NCBI GenBank assembly: GCA_002238765.1
Contig: MPMZ01000018.1
Span: 1-47,737, forward strand
Direction of reading: 5' to 3'
DNA from: Nitrospira sp. bin75
Lineage (GTDB): Bacteria > Nitrospirota > Nitrospiria > Nitrospirales > UBA8639
Length of the DNA: 47,737 nt
The notes below the pieces were generated by a model. The model was given only the letters and a program-made list of their open reading frames with translations, had not been told where the DNA came from and made no database searches. How positions within the stretch are numbered: the first letter of the stretch is position 1; the number at the start of each line of letters is the position of its first letter. Positions 17,773 through 26,779 of the stretch are shown piece by piece. The translations under genes and the position numbers were made by a program.

Positions 17773-19020
17773 GTGGCAACCATCATGCCTTTTCGTGCCG
17801 TAAGGCCCAAACCGGAATACGCAACCCGAGTGGCCGCGCCCCCCTATGACGTCGTCTCTTTGGACGAGGCACGGAACATTGCCGGCGGCAATCCACACTG
17901 TTTTCTCCGGGTCGGGCGAGCCGAATTGGAGTTGGCCGACGGGATCGATCCCTATTCAACGGAAGTCTACGAAAGAGGAGCCGCCAACCTTCGGAGGTTT
18001 CTTGAAGACGACGTCCTGGTACGGGAAGGCCACCCCATGTTCGGCGTGTATCGCCAACGCTGGGAGACCCATGAACAGACCGGTCTCGTTGCGCTCGCCT
18101 CGATCGAGGAGTACGACCGCGGGATCATCAAGAAACACGAACTCACCAAGCCGGTCAAGGAAAACGACCGCGTGCGAGTGATCGAAACGCACGAATCGCA
18201 ATCCGGACCCGTCCTCCTGTTTTTCCGACGAACGTCTCAATTCAAAAATTGGCTCACGGACACGACGGCCACGGCGCCGGACTTTCAGTTCACCGCCGAG
18301 GACGGCGTAGAGCACACCGTCTGGAGCCTGCGCGACCACACGGCTATCGACAGAATGGTCGAAGAGTTCAAGAACGTCGACGCCTTCTATATTGCCGACG
18401 GGCACCATCGCTCAGCCGCGGCCAGCCGGGTACGAGCTTCACGCCGTGGCAAACGATCCTCCCCGCATCAGGAAGAAGGTTTTTTGTGCGTCATCTTTCC
18501 GCACGACGAATTGCAAATTCTGCCCTATAACCGCGTCGTGCGCGATCTGAATGGATACACCCCACTGAAATTTCTCGAGGCCCTGGCCCTGGACTATGAA
18601 TTACAACCCGTGACACAGCCGGGACAGGCTCCAGAAGCCGGGTTTGACATGTATCTGGACGGCCGTTGGCATCGTGCGTGTCCAAAATTGACGCCGGCAC
18701 AACGGTCCGGGATGGAGCAGAATCCGGTGAACGCATTAGCCGTTTCTGTGTTGACCGACCGCGTGTTGATGCCCTTGCTGGGCATTGCGGATCAACGCTC
18801 AGACCCGAGAATCGATTTCGTCGGCGGCATCCAACCGCCGAAAGTCCTGGCCTCGAAGGTGGATGGAGGGGACTGGGCCGTCGCGTTCTGGTTGTATCCC
18901 ACGACCGTTGACGAACTCATGGCGGTTTCCGATGCCCAAGGGCTCATGCCGCCCAAGAGCACGTGGTTTGAGCCCAAGCTCCGTGACGGCTTATTCGTGC
19001 ATCTCCTGCGGGACGAGTAA
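17773..19020 (+). CDS. DUF1015-family protein
   Basis: The 415-residue protein belongs to the DUF1015 family by its opening IMPFRAVRPKPEYATRVAAP, APPYDVV, the EYDRGIIKKHELT segment, IADGHHRSAAA and the C-terminal PKSTWFEPKLRDGLF. The histidine-rich IADGHHR motif looks catalytic, but the reaction is not settled for this branch. A GTG at 17773 with GAGGAG five bases upstream is a better start than the upstream ATG at 17734. The protein is cytoplasmic. Neighbours give no pathway link. Confidence 0.85.
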   Translation: MATIMPFRAVRPKPEYATRVAAPPYDVVSLDEARNIAGGNPHCFLRVGRAELELADGIDPYSTEVYERGAANLRRFLEDDVLVREGHPMFGVYRQRWETHEQTGLVALASIEEYDRGIIKKHELTKPVKENDRVRVIETHESQSGPVLLFFRRTSQFKNWLTDTTATAPDFQFTAEDGVEHTVWSLRDHTAIDRMVEEFKNVDAFYIADGHHRSAAASRVRASRRGKRSSPHQEEGFLCVIFPHDELQILPYNRVVRDLNGYTPLKFLEALALDYELQPVTQPGQAPEAGFDMYLDGRWHRACPKLTPAQRSGMEQNPVNALAVSVLTDRVLMPLLGIADQRSDPRIDFVGGIQPPKVLASKVDGGDWAVAFWLYPTTVDELMAVSDAQGLMPPKSTWFEPKLRDGLFVHLLRDE

Positions 19021-19032
19021 GTTGCTCCCGGC

Positions 19033-19620
19033 TCATCCATTGACATCATCCGGATACCGTGTGGAACCTGCCAGAAAATATGGTTCCCTGACGATCCAAT
19101 TAAGCTCATCGACGGGTTCCAAAAGAGGGATGGTGACTTCCTGCTCCGACAGGGCCTCTTCCGTATCATCGCGTTGAGGGGGGTGGCTTGCTGGCCGGTC
19201 GCCCCACGTCCCTTCTCTATTGCAAACAAGAAAGTCCGTATCCCAAAAATAAATTTCGACCAGCGCCTCTCCATCCACTTCCCCGATAGTGAAATCTCCT
19301 ATGGGCCTGGTGTGTTGGTCGAAATCATCGAGCAGATCATTATGGGTCGCGCAAAAATTCTTTAACGCTTCATACAGCACGAGCCAATGCCGATCGGTCA
19401 AACGATACACGTGTGAATCATTCACCGCGGCCAACAGTTGGACCAACACCCGCACCGCCTCATAGGGACAGAGACATCGTGAAGTTTCCGGATAGAGCCC
19501 TTCCCAGGAATCGATGGCCCCGTCGTCCGACAGCAACTGGATTTCCGACGCTTCACTGGTCAAGGCTTCCATCAGAATAGCCTCAAACACGGCGTCCGGT
19601 TTGGTCTGAAAATAAATCAT
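19033..19620 (-). CDS. Hypothetical protein
   Basis: This 195-residue acidic soluble protein is unassigned. The segment from MIYFQTKPDAVF through FCATHNDLLDD appears to be a compact alpha/beta domain; the C-terminus (DRPASHPPQRDD onward) looks flexible. The ATG at 19620 is preferred to an upstream TTG at 19695, which adds a Ser-rich, poorly ordered stretch. There is no strong ribosome site. It lies 85 bases downstream of the methyltransferase gene on the same strand. Confidence 0.6.
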   Translation of the reverse strand: MIYFQTKPDAVFEAILMEALTSEASEIQLLSDDGAIDSWEGLYPETSRCLCPYEAVRVLVQLLAAVNDSHVYRLTDRHWLVLYEALKNFCATHNDLLDDFDQHTRPIGDFTIGEVDGEALVEIYFWDTDFLVCNREGTWGDRPASHPPQRDDTEEALSEQEVTIPLLEPVDELNWIVREPYFLAGSTRYPDDVNG

Positions 19621-19704
19621 CGCAACGATCGTGACGCTATCATGCGGAAAATTCGTCCAACAAGAACGTGCCGACTCAGACGAATGAGATCGCAAGTCAA
19701 GATC

Positions 19705-20148
19705 TCAGAATATCCAGGGAACCAGCCGACACGTCCGCGACCGGTAGGCTTCATAGTCGTCAAAGGCTTCCCCCAACAACCTCTCTTCATAAGAGAGTTT
19801 CACCACCAGATCCACGGTCAAGAGCAGCCACCAGAATCCTCGCCAGTATGAAAAGGACTCACACACCAACGCCAGCATGATCATCAGCAACGCCGTGTAC
19901 ATGGGATGCCGGATCCATTGATACGGGCCATGGGTCACCAGTCGGCTTCCGGCTTTGACGTCCGGAAACACGTTGACCTTATTCACCTTCATGGTGAGGA
20001 TTGCCCAGATCACCAACAGACTCCCCGACAGTTCCAACGTGAAGAACCAGGCATCCCTGGCGAACCATGGGCCGGAAACGAGGATCGCTCCCATACAGGC
20101 AAACTGAACACCGACGAGAACGTAGGACCAGGTGGATTTGTGTTTCAT
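19705..20148 (-). CDS. Isoprenylcysteine methyltransferase-like membrane protein
   Basis: The 147-residue protein has four to five membrane helices and the SAM-binding signature of the ICMT/PEMT group: HGPYQWIRHPMYTALL near 90-105 and EERLLGEAFDDYEAY near the C-terminus. Bacterial members methylate small or lipid-like substrates, and the actual substrate is unknown. GGGAGG lies 8 bases before the ATG at 20148; a TTG two codons upstream is less likely. Confidence 0.86.
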   Translation of the reverse strand: MKHKSTWSYVLVGVQFACMGAILVSGPWFARDAWFFTLELSGSLLVIWAILTMKVNKVNVFPDVKAGSRLVTHGPYQWIRHPMYTALLMIMLALVCESFSYWRGFWWLLLTVDLVVKLSYEERLLGEAFDDYEAYRSRTCRLVPWIF

Positions 20149-20194
20149 GACCAAGGCCTCCCGGCGTGAGAAAACCTATGAGAACGCACGACGC

Positions 20195-20599
20195 TCAATA
20201 CCGGTAACCTCCGCTCAGATGCCTCTCAAGCGTCGAAGACAGACCGAGATGGTTGCGATAGGCTGGGGATTCAACGATTTCCTTATTCGTCGGAGCCAGT
20301 TCACTCGCTCTTTTGAAATGGACCGTGGCTTCCCGGTGATCGCCCAGTTCGTGGAGCGTCAGAGCCAAATTGAAATGGGCTTCCGCCATATCGGGGTCGG
20401 CTCGAATCGCCGACTCAAAACGGCTTTTCGCCTCTTGCCACTTCCCGGCACCATACTCCTGAATCCCCTCAAGATTATGATGAGCCGCGCCTGGACTGGT
20501 CATGGGCAGGACAGCGAGAGGACCTGACGGCGTGGCACACCCCGTCACCATCACCAAACATCCCATGACGAGAAAGCCCATTCCTATTCTTCGATGCAT
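20195..20599 (-). CDS. TPR-repeat lipoprotein
   Basis: The 134-residue protein has a lipobox ending in VTGC with the lipidated Cys at about 21, so it should be an envelope lipoprotein. Two TPR units follow, with HHNLEGIQEYGAGKWQEA and AEAHFNLALTLHELGDH. The GGAGGG 6-7 bases upstream fixes the ATG at 20599; a longer in-frame version lacks a signal sequence at its start. It is divergent from the secreted-protein operon at 20833. Confidence 0.85.
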   Translation of the reverse strand: MHRRIGMGFLVMGCLVMVTGCATPSGPLAVLPMTSPGAAHHNLEGIQEYGAGKWQEAKSRFESAIRADPDMAEAHFNLALTLHELGDHREATVHFKRASELAPTNKEIVESPAYRNHLGLSSTLERHLSGGYRY

Positions 20600-20774
20600 G
20601 CGTTTCCCTCCGATGGTCGTTCTAGCCACTCTTCCAGCCTTGACCTGAATTGTGTCACCATGCACGGACAGATAGCAATACGATGACGGGCTGGAATCCG
20701 CCCATGAAAATTTCAACTGAAATGTAGAACTGCCAGTTCCAGAAGCCTATAATTGTTTCCTCTATTTTGATAGT

Positions 20775-20788
20775 GGAATGATCATTCC
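20775..20788. promoter_or_regulatory. Perfect 14-bp palindromic operator candidate
   Basis: GGAATGATCATTCC reads the same on both strands. It abuts or overlaps the expected -35 position of the promoter whose TACCGT -10 is at 20809-20814, so a bound dimeric regulator would control the operon starting at 20833 and perhaps the divergent lipoprotein gene. Confidence 0.5.
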
Positions 20789-20808
20789 GTCATCTCAAGA
20801 CGATCTTT

Positions 20809-20814
20809 TACCGT
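20809..20814 (+). promoter_or_regulatory. Probable -10 element (TACCGT)
   Basis: TACCGT at 20809-20814 matches the -10 hexamer of the bfr and RRM promoters. The only -35 candidate, TTCCGT at 20785-20790 with 18 bp, is weak and overlaps the palindrome. Confidence 0.4.
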
Positions 20815-20832
20815 TATAGGAGGAGTCACCAG

Positions 20833-21207
20833 ATGAAACGATCTATCGGTTTTCTCACGTTGATGATCATCGCCGGCGGCCTCTTGCAGGCATCGGCCTA
20901 CGCATCCGGTTCCCTTTCGGGAGGCCAGGGTATCAGCGCCAGAAGCGCCTACGCCATGGGCAAGGCACTGACCTTCCAGAAGCTCGCATGCCCGTCCTGT
21001 CCGCTTCAGGCGGCTGATCTGACCAAGGAACGCGCCATGAGCCTGAAAAACAGCCTCGAATCCCGTGACGCGGCGAACAGGCCGGGCACCCCGGACGACG
21101 AGCACATTGCCGTGCTCTGCCCGGGCAGCCGTGCCGCCGGGTGCGAAGGGAAGCCGGACGAACAGGAACTCGTCCACTATTACCTGAAGCGCCGCTTCAA
21201 ACTCTAA
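20833..21207 (+). CDS. Small secreted protein, unknown function
   Basis: The 124-residue protein has a clear signal peptide (about 1-25, cleavage after ASA). The mature part contains KLACPSCPL and VLCPGSRAAGC, giving four cysteines that could form disulfides or bind a metal, and ends in a basic YYLKRRFKL tail. AGGAGG lies 8-9 bases before the ATG. It is followed after 47 bases by an outer-membrane barrel gene, so the pair may function together in the envelope. I cannot name a family. Confidence 0.72.
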   Translation: MKRSIGFLTLMIIAGGLLQASAYASGSLSGGQGISARSAYAMGKALTFQKLACPSCPLQAADLTKERAMSLKNSLESRDAANRPGTPDDEHIAVLCPGSRAAGCEGKPDEQELVHYYLKRRFKL

Positions 21208-21254
21208 CCACGTCTGTATTCATCATGGACGTGTGCAAAGGAAGGAACGTCACC

Positions 21255-22136
21255 ATGTACAGAGCAACAGTGATGGCCCTCGTGGTGATGGTCACAACGG
21301 CCATCGGATCATCCGCCTTCGCCGACGGAGTGTCGCCCTGGCTCCCCGCGCCGGGCGCCGGATTCGTCAACCTTTCCTATGTCTCCCAGAACGCTAACGA
21401 GTTCTACAGGTCCGACCGGAAAGTACCCACTCCGGGACCGAATCCCGGCCAAAATCTCGGACAGCACACCGTGTGGATAAACGGCATGTACGGATTGTCA
21501 GATGCAGTTGCGATAGATTTCCGCGTGGGCGCTGCCAGGAGCTACTTCGCTCCCAATATACCACCGACAGGAGGGCGTGATAATTATACTGGCGTCACGG
21601 ACACGAATATCGGCGTCACTTGGCGCATCGTCGACGAAGTGTTATGTCCCTCCCTGCCAAGCATCGCCCTGCGCGGAGGGGCGATCATCGAAGGATCCTA
21701 CACACCCGGCTTCATCAATTCCATCGGTGACGGAGCGAGCGGCCTGGAAGTGTCGGCCCTGACCGGTAAATATTTCGCTGACCTATTCGCCGTATCGGGC
21801 GAAATCGGGTACCGCGTCCGCGACGAGGACGTCCCGTCGGACTTCTTCTTTAACGTGTCGGGCGGCGTCCTGGTTGATAACATCGGCTTGAGCGTCAACT
21901 ACAAACTCATTGACGCGCAATCCGGTCTCCAAATCGGCGGTGCTGGATTCAGTCCCGTCACGCGCGTTTTCCCCAGGTTGGAGGAAGACATCCAGTTCCT
22001 CAGCGGGACGGTGAGCCTCAACGTGTCGGAACAAACGAACATTGGCCTGACTTACGGGGAGGTCATCGACGGCCGCAATACGTCCAAGTCGAAAGTGTTC
22101 AGCGTCACGATGGGTTATTTGTTCGATACCTACTGA
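21255..22136 (+). CDS. Outer-membrane beta-barrel protein
   Basis: The 293-residue protein begins with a signal peptide (1-23, ending SSAFA) and consists of alternating beta strands such as GFVNLSYVSQNANEF, IGLSVNYKLID and TNIGLTYGEVIDG, with a terminal aromatic residue (LFDTY) as expected for Bam-dependent barrels. GGAAGGAA precedes the ATG at 21255; an in-frame extension upstream would overlap the previous gene and hide the signal sequence. Substrate unknown. It is probably co-transcribed with the small secreted protein. Confidence 0.78.
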   Translation: MYRATVMALVVMVTTAIGSSAFADGVSPWLPAPGAGFVNLSYVSQNANEFYRSDRKVPTPGPNPGQNLGQHTVWINGMYGLSDAVAIDFRVGAARSYFAPNIPPTGGRDNYTGVTDTNIGVTWRIVDEVLCPSLPSIALRGGAIIEGSYTPGFINSIGDGASGLEVSALTGKYFADLFAVSGEIGYRVRDEDVPSDFFFNVSGGVLVDNIGLSVNYKLIDAQSGLQIGGAGFSPVTRVFPRLEEDIQFLSGTVSLNVSEQTNIGLTYGEVIDGRNTSKSKVFSVTMGYLFDTY

Positions 22137-22141
22137 TTCTC

Positions 22142-22202
22142 CGCGCCGGCCCTGCCTGTCCTGAGCGTAGCCGAAGGAAGCCTGTCGAGGGATGCCGGCG
22201 CG
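22142..22202. repeat. Dispersed repeat with 9-bp inverted ends
   Basis: CGCGCCGGC (22142-22150) and GCCGGCGCG (22194-22202) are perfect inverted repeats around the recurring CCTGTCCTGAGCGTAGCCGA core. It lies between convergent genes, six bases after the barrel gene's stop, and could serve as a terminator for both. Confidence 0.6.
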
Positions 22203-22204
22203 CC

Positions 22205-23098
22205 TCAGGGCCGGTTCAGGTTCCAGTCGTACTCGTAGTCCACTGATCCGGAAAATTTCCTCAGGCGCGCAGCGAGCACCTTGTCCGCGTACGTGACGAG
22301 GTGTTCGATTACCGACTTCTCTGTCCCCCCGAAGTCCGCCGCGTACCAGCTATAGATGCTCGATATGATGATGAAGTCGTCATCCATGAACTCGACGCCC
22401 CGCCGGTGGTTGACGTAGGCGCGCGCGCCGGCGTCAAGCAGTTCCTCGGTATTGTCCGCGGTGAAGACCGTCGGGCAGAGGTTGGGACAGCCGTAGCTGG
22501 CGCAGTTGACCGCGTAATGGATTCTGTTGTCCCGCCAAATGGGCCGCAGGATGCCGTGTTCGATATTGTTCAGCGTCAGGTCCCGGCCAGCGACCTTGGC
22601 GTGCACGTCATCCCAGGGCCCGCCGAAGATACCTCCCAACGTACCCAGCAGACTCTCACTGATGTCTTTGATGGATTTCACGGGATAGGCATCGGCCACG
22701 ACCTTGACGGTCAGGGCGTTGTAGAAATTGATCCAGTACGCTTTCTGTTCCGCCCGGGAATAGTCTCGCGGATCGAGCGACTGCAAAGACGCCAGATACG
22801 AGGCCAGCTTGTCGAAGTCTCCTGCATTGGCCTTGAGCGCCCCGTAGTCAAAACGATTCACGCCCGAGTCGTGGACGCGAAGGTAACCGTTCAGGATCTC
22901 CTGCCAGGAGGTGTGATCGATGCGCGCGACGCTGCTTTCGTCACTCGCGTCCCACACCGGTATCAGCTTGGCGGACTGGGCCTGTGCGGCAACGGCAACC
23001 AGCGTTGCCATGAGCAGGATGACGGCAATCCGCAAACACTGTCTCCCGCGTGTAGGGGTGAACCTGTGTGTTGGCCCTGTAATCAGGACTGGTCTCAT
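22205..23098 (-). CDS. DUF547 protein, exported
   Basis: The 297-residue protein has an N-terminal hydrophobic signal (about 26-46) and a DUF547 domain: KAYWINFYNALTVKV, YPVKSIKDI, LNNIEHGILRP, HYAVNCASYGCPNL and the terminal SIYSWYAADFGG. DUF547 contains a conserved Cys/His core related to papain-like folds, but the reaction is not known. The ATG at 23098 overlaps the stop of the upstream glycosyltransferase (ATGA), so translation is coupled. The genes together suggest a modified surface glycan or lipid. Confidence 0.85.
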   Translation of the reverse strand: MRPVLITGPTHRFTPTRGRQCLRIAVILLMATLVAVAAQAQSAKLIPVWDASDESSVARIDHTSWQEILNGYLRVHDSGVNRFDYGALKANAGDFDKLASYLASLQSLDPRDYSRAEQKAYWINFYNALTVKVVADAYPVKSIKDISESLLGTLGGIFGGPWDDVHAKVAGRDLTLNNIEHGILRPIWRDNRIHYAVNCASYGCPNLCPTVFTADNTEELLDAGARAYVNHRRGVEFMDDDFIIISSIYSWYAADFGGTEKSVIEHLVTYADKVLAARLRKFSGSVDYEYDWNLNRP

Positions 23099-23853
23099 GG
23101 CCTTTCTTCCTCCTTGTTGTCGCATGTCATACCAGGATCGGTGCGCCGGTATCGCAACCGGGTGATCATTCCGAGAATGCCGATGCTGGCGCCGATGACG
23201 CCCTTCAGCGTTCCCCCGACCTTCGATATGCCGAAACGCCGTCGAAAAGTATTCACCGGCGTCTCGACAATTCGCATGTTCCATTGGATCGCCTTGACCT
23301 GCATTTCCACCGTCCAGCCATAGGCCGTATCTCGCATGTCGAGCCGTTTCAGGGCAGTCGCACGGACGGCCCGAAAGGGACCCAGGTCGGTGACCACCCG
23401 CCCCCACAGCAGCCGGATCAGCAGGCCCGCCACGCGGTTGCCGGCAATTTGCGGCACCGACAGGGCGCCCGGTTCCATCCGTCCCAGCGTGCGGGAACCG
23501 ATGACCAGGTCTGCGCCGTTAGCAATGGACGCCAGCAGATCGAGTGCCTGCCGGACCTCGAACGACTGGTCGCCGTCCACGAACAGGATGACGTCCACCC
23601 GCCGGAGGGCCGCGATGGCCGTCAAACACGCTCTGCCATAGCCGGGTGTCTCTTCGACGACCACATGGGCGCCCGCCTCGCGCGCGCGCTGAGCCGTGGC
23701 GTCCGTCGATCCGTTGTCGCACACCACGATGTCGTCGATGATGCGATGTCCGGTATTCGAACGAAGATCCAGCAACGCCGTGACCACCGGGCCGATGTTG
23801 TCTTCCTCGTTACATGCCGGAATCACCGCTCCGACGCTCAGGTTCTTGTACAT
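23095..23853 (-). CDS. Family 2 glycosyltransferase (dolichol-phosphate mannosyltransferase-like)
   Basis: The 252-residue enzyme has a GT-A fold: AVIPACNEEDNIG near residues 9-21, IVVCDNGSTDAT, the metal-binding VDGDQS motif, and GSRTLGRMEPGAL with the downstream Q...GN motif of DPM1-like enzymes. Such proteins transfer a sugar from a nucleotide donor to a polyprenyl phosphate. It has no C-terminal membrane helices. Its start overlaps the stop of the membrane mannosyltransferase-like gene by 16 bases, and its stop overlaps the DUF547 start. Confidence 0.88.
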   Translation of the reverse strand: MYKNLSVGAVIPACNEEDNIGPVVTALLDLRSNTGHRIIDDIVVCDNGSTDATAQRAREAGAHVVVEETPGYGRACLTAIAALRRVDVILFVDGDQSFEVRQALDLLASIANGADLVIGSRTLGRMEPGALSVPQIAGNRVAGLLIRLLWGRVVTDLGPFRAVRATALKRLDMRDTAYGWTVEMQVKAIQWNMRIVETPVNTFRRRFGISKVGGTLKGVIGASIGILGMITRLRYRRTDPGMTCDNKEEERP

Positions 23854-25151
23854 CGTATCAATTCTTGATCCTGCCGCCGGAACAGGTCATAAGCCAGCGC
23901 CAGCAGAATCAGGCCGAACTCCAGGGGCCGGACCCACGCCGGCTGTTGGTATGGTTGCAGATCGCCGTCGTTCAGGTTGAGCCCGGTCACGTAGGCGAGA
24001 AAGACCGCGACGGAGGCCGTCCACGCGGAGACGCTCGTCGCGACCGCCGCGAATGGCAGCAGCCAGAGCAGGTACCACGGATTGATCACCGGCGAGGCCA
24101 TGAGGAACACGCCATAGAGCCAATCGCCACGCGGGACTTCACCTGCGCGAATTCGAGAATGTCGGACATAGTAGTGGCCCCAGAAGATACCGCACAACAG
24201 GCCTAGGACGAGTTTGGCCTCAAGCGGCCGCAAGACCGTCGTGAGCAGCCCGAATGCCGCCGAGTTGAACTCCCACTCCCGGGCAAAGACCAGCAGAGAC
24301 TCGAAGTCCGTCCCACCTTGCAGGACGAACGGGGCATACACCGCCGCCAGCGTCATGATGAAAAGAAACCAGGCCGCAAGGCCCGCGCCAACCAGCACCA
24401 ACGGCGCCAGCACCAGTGCGAATATCTTGGCCCCGACGGCCATCCCCAGGCAAACGGCGGCGCTCCGGCGATGGTCACGGATGAGCACGATCGCCGCCAG
24501 CAGCAGGCAGACACCAATGCCGTCCGGGTGCGCGGTAAAGGCGATCTCCTTAATGACCAGCGGACACCACGCGTAGAGCATGACATTCCCGGCCGGGGCC
24601 AAGCGCAGCAACAGCATGATGGTCGCAAGATCGACGACGATCAGGATCGACTGCAAGGCTGCGACGCTTCCCGGTTTCAACCAGTAGCCCAGCAGGAAGA
24701 CAATCTGCGTGACCGGGGCGTAGATGGTCGGCAATTCGGGATTGTTGATGCCGTCCAGAATTCCGTGAAACACCGTTGGAACGCCGGGGTCGGCGAAGAA
24801 CGCTTCAGGGGCGGCGCCGTAGGGTGTTCCGGTCGCGGCGAAACGGTAACCGTCCCACAAGTAACGATAGAAGTCGTCTTCGAAAAACGGCCCGCCTGCC
24901 AACCCGCAGATCCGGAAGACCACCGACCAGAAAATCAGGCGTTTGAGCGGGAAAGGTTCGTCACTCCCGCGGAAGTACAGATAGAGGCTGAAGACCGGCA
25001 GACTGGTCCACGCGACGAGAAGAAAAAACGCCGGGAGGTCGGGTTCGCCGGATCGCCGCGACAGAAAGGCAAGTGCGGCATACCCCAACGCACACCATAG
25101 ACCGACCGCGTCCACGTACCGGCACGCGCGCCCGTTTGTCATCGGTGTCAT
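23838..25151 (-). CDS. GT-C type membrane glycosyltransferase
   Basis: This 437-residue polytopic protein (about ten helices) carries the GT-C hallmark EDDFYRYLWDG (91-101) in the first external loop, with a preserved Asp pair. It resembles bacterial lipid-linked sugar mannosyltransferases and would use the polyprenyl-phosphate sugar made by the downstream family 2 enzyme. ATG at 25151 or 25142; both are possible. First gene of a tightly overlapping three-gene operon. It is divergent from the flavoprotein gene at 25247. Confidence 0.82.
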   Translation of the reverse strand: MTPMTNGRACRYVDAVGLWCALGYAALAFLSRRSGEPDLPAFFLLVAWTSLPVFSLYLYFRGSDEPFPLKRLIFWSVVFRICGLAGGPFFEDDFYRYLWDGYRFAATGTPYGAAPEAFFADPGVPTVFHGILDGINNPELPTIYAPVTQIVFLLGYWLKPGSVAALQSILIVVDLATIMLLLRLAPAGNVMLYAWCPLVIKEIAFTAHPDGIGVCLLLAAIVLIRDHRRSAAVCLGMAVGAKIFALVLAPLVLVGAGLAAWFLFIMTLAAVYAPFVLQGGTDFESLLVFAREWEFNSAAFGLLTTVLRPLEAKLVLGLLCGIFWGHYYVRHSRIRAGEVPRGDWLYGVFLMASPVINPWYLLWLLPFAAVATSVSAWTASVAVFLAYVTGLNLNDGDLQPYQQPAWVRPLEFGLILLALAYDLFRRQDQELIRCTRT

Positions 25152-25181
25152 CGATCATCAACCAATCGAGTGGTGACGGCA

Positions 25182-25210
25182 TTGTACATGGAAGGCGCTT
25201 CCGCTACCAT
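25182..25210 (+). promoter_or_regulatory. Promoter of the Mer-like flavoprotein gene
   Basis: TTGTAC at 25182-25187 and TACCAT at 25205-25210 have a 17-bp spacer. The gene starts at 25247, so the leader is about 30 nt without a strong ribosome site. Confidence 0.45.
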
Positions 25211-25246
25211 GCCCCATTATGATGACGAGTCGAAACGCGCAACGCC

Positions 25247-26683
25247 ATGACGCATGACGTCATCATCATCGGAGGAGGGTCCGCAGGGTATGCCGCGGCA
25301 CGTACGGCGCGTGATGCAGGCGCCGACGTCGGCATCATCGATCATGGGCCGTTGGGCGGGCTCTGCATCCTGCGCGGATGCATGCCGACCAAGGCGATCC
25401 TGCGCTCCTCCGACGTCATGTCGCTCATGACCCGTGCGGAAGAATTCGGGTTACAGCCGGTTTCCGCAAAAGCCGATCTCTCCGCCATCATCAATCGCAA
25501 GGCCCGTCTCATCGGCGAGTTTGCCAATGACCGCATCCACGCACTGAAGGATTCCCGTTTTACCTTATACGAGGAACGCGCCGAGTTCCTCTCTCCCCAC
25601 GAAATCCAGGCCGGTGCCCACAAGCTGAAGGCCAAGGCGTTTATCATTTCCACGGGGTCCGTAGTCTCCCATGTGCCGATTGCCGGACTCGAGGAAGCCG
25701 GATATCTCACCAGCGATGAAGCCCTGGAATTACGCGACATCCCTCAATCCATGATCGTACTCGGTGGCGGGCCCGTGGCATTGGAACTGGCTCAATTCTT
25801 TCAGCGTATCGGGACCCATGTCACGCTGATCCAGCGAAGCGCACACCTCATGTCGCAAGGCGATGAAGACTCGGCCCGTCCGGTGGAAGCGCGATTCCGG
25901 GAAGAGGGCATGACGGTGTTGACCAATACCCAACTGCATCGATTTACCCTGGACGGCACGAAAAAAACGGCGCACCTGACCCATGAAGGAAAGGAGATCA
26001 CCGTTTCCGCAGAGGTGATTCTCCAGGCCCTCGGGCGACGGTCCAACATCGACGGGTTGAAGCTCGAGTCTGCACGGGTCGAGGTTCGTCAAGGCAAGAT
26101 CGCGGTTGACGACACGATGCGGACCAGCCAGCCGCACATTTACGCCGTGGGTGACGTGAACGGGCTCCATGAAATCGTCCATATTGCAATCCAGCAAGGA
26201 GAGATTGCCGGGTGGAACGCCGTCCATCCCCGGTCCTCCCCTCGCCGATATGACGACCGTCTCAAAGCCCAGGTCGTCTTTACCGATCCCCAAATCGCCG
26301 GTGTCGGGTTAAGCGAAAAAGAATGCAGGAGCCGGAAGATTCCTTATCGTGTGGCTTCGTATCCGTTCGACGACCATGGAAAATCGTTGACGTTGGGTGA
26401 GACGCATGGTCACGTCAAACTTCTGGCATCACCGGCAACCGGTGAAATTTTGGGAGCCCATATCGTTGGGCCGGAAGCCGCGGAACTGATTCACGAGCTC
26501 ATTGCCGTCATGTATTACCATGGGACCGTCCACGATCTTGCCCTGATGCCCCATTATCACCCGACCCTTGCCGAGATCATCACGTATCCTGCCGAGGAAT
26601 TAGCCGACCGGCACAACTCCGGACCTACCATTCAAAGGACGGAAAATTCGACCGATCTTTCCACCGACGAAGTTCATCCGTGA
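25247..26683 (+). CDS. FAD-dependent pyridine nucleotide-disulfide oxidoreductase (Mer/Lpd family)
   Basis: The 478-residue protein has the N-terminal FAD-binding IIIGGGSAGYAAARTA, the redox motif GGLCILRGCMPTK with Cys40 and Cys45, the NAD(P)-binding LGGGPVALELAQFF and the second FAD motif YAVGDVNG. The dimerisation domain has the catalytic base in HYHPTLAEI. It lacks the N-terminal mercury-binding domain and C-terminal CysCys pair of mercuric reductase, so substrate is unknown; dihydrolipoamide or another disulfide is possible. It is followed 96 bp later by a TVP38 membrane protein and then a second flavoprotein of the same superfamily. Confidence 0.9.
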   Translation: MTHDVIIIGGGSAGYAAARTARDAGADVGIIDHGPLGGLCILRGCMPTKAILRSSDVMSLMTRAEEFGLQPVSAKADLSAIINRKARLIGEFANDRIHALKDSRFTLYEERAEFLSPHEIQAGAHKLKAKAFIISTGSVVSHVPIAGLEEAGYLTSDEALELRDIPQSMIVLGGGPVALELAQFFQRIGTHVTLIQRSAHLMSQGDEDSARPVEARFREEGMTVLTNTQLHRFTLDGTKKTAHLTHEGKEITVSAEVILQALGRRSNIDGLKLESARVEVRQGKIAVDDTMRTSQPHIYAVGDVNGLHEIVHIAIQQGEIAGWNAVHPRSSPRRYDDRLKAQVVFTDPQIAGVGLSEKECRSRKIPYRVASYPFDDHGKSLTLGETHGHVKLLASPATGEILGAHIVGPEAAELIHELIAVMYYHGTVHDLALMPHYHPTLAEIITYPAEELADRHNSGPTIQRTENSTDLSTDEVHP

Positions 26684-26779
26684 CGGGCTCAGACCGACGT
26701 GCGGTATAATGTTGTTGAGAGTACATGATCTGCCGACATGAGTTGGAGCCACGACACTAGCAGCAACAATGAGGCCGCT

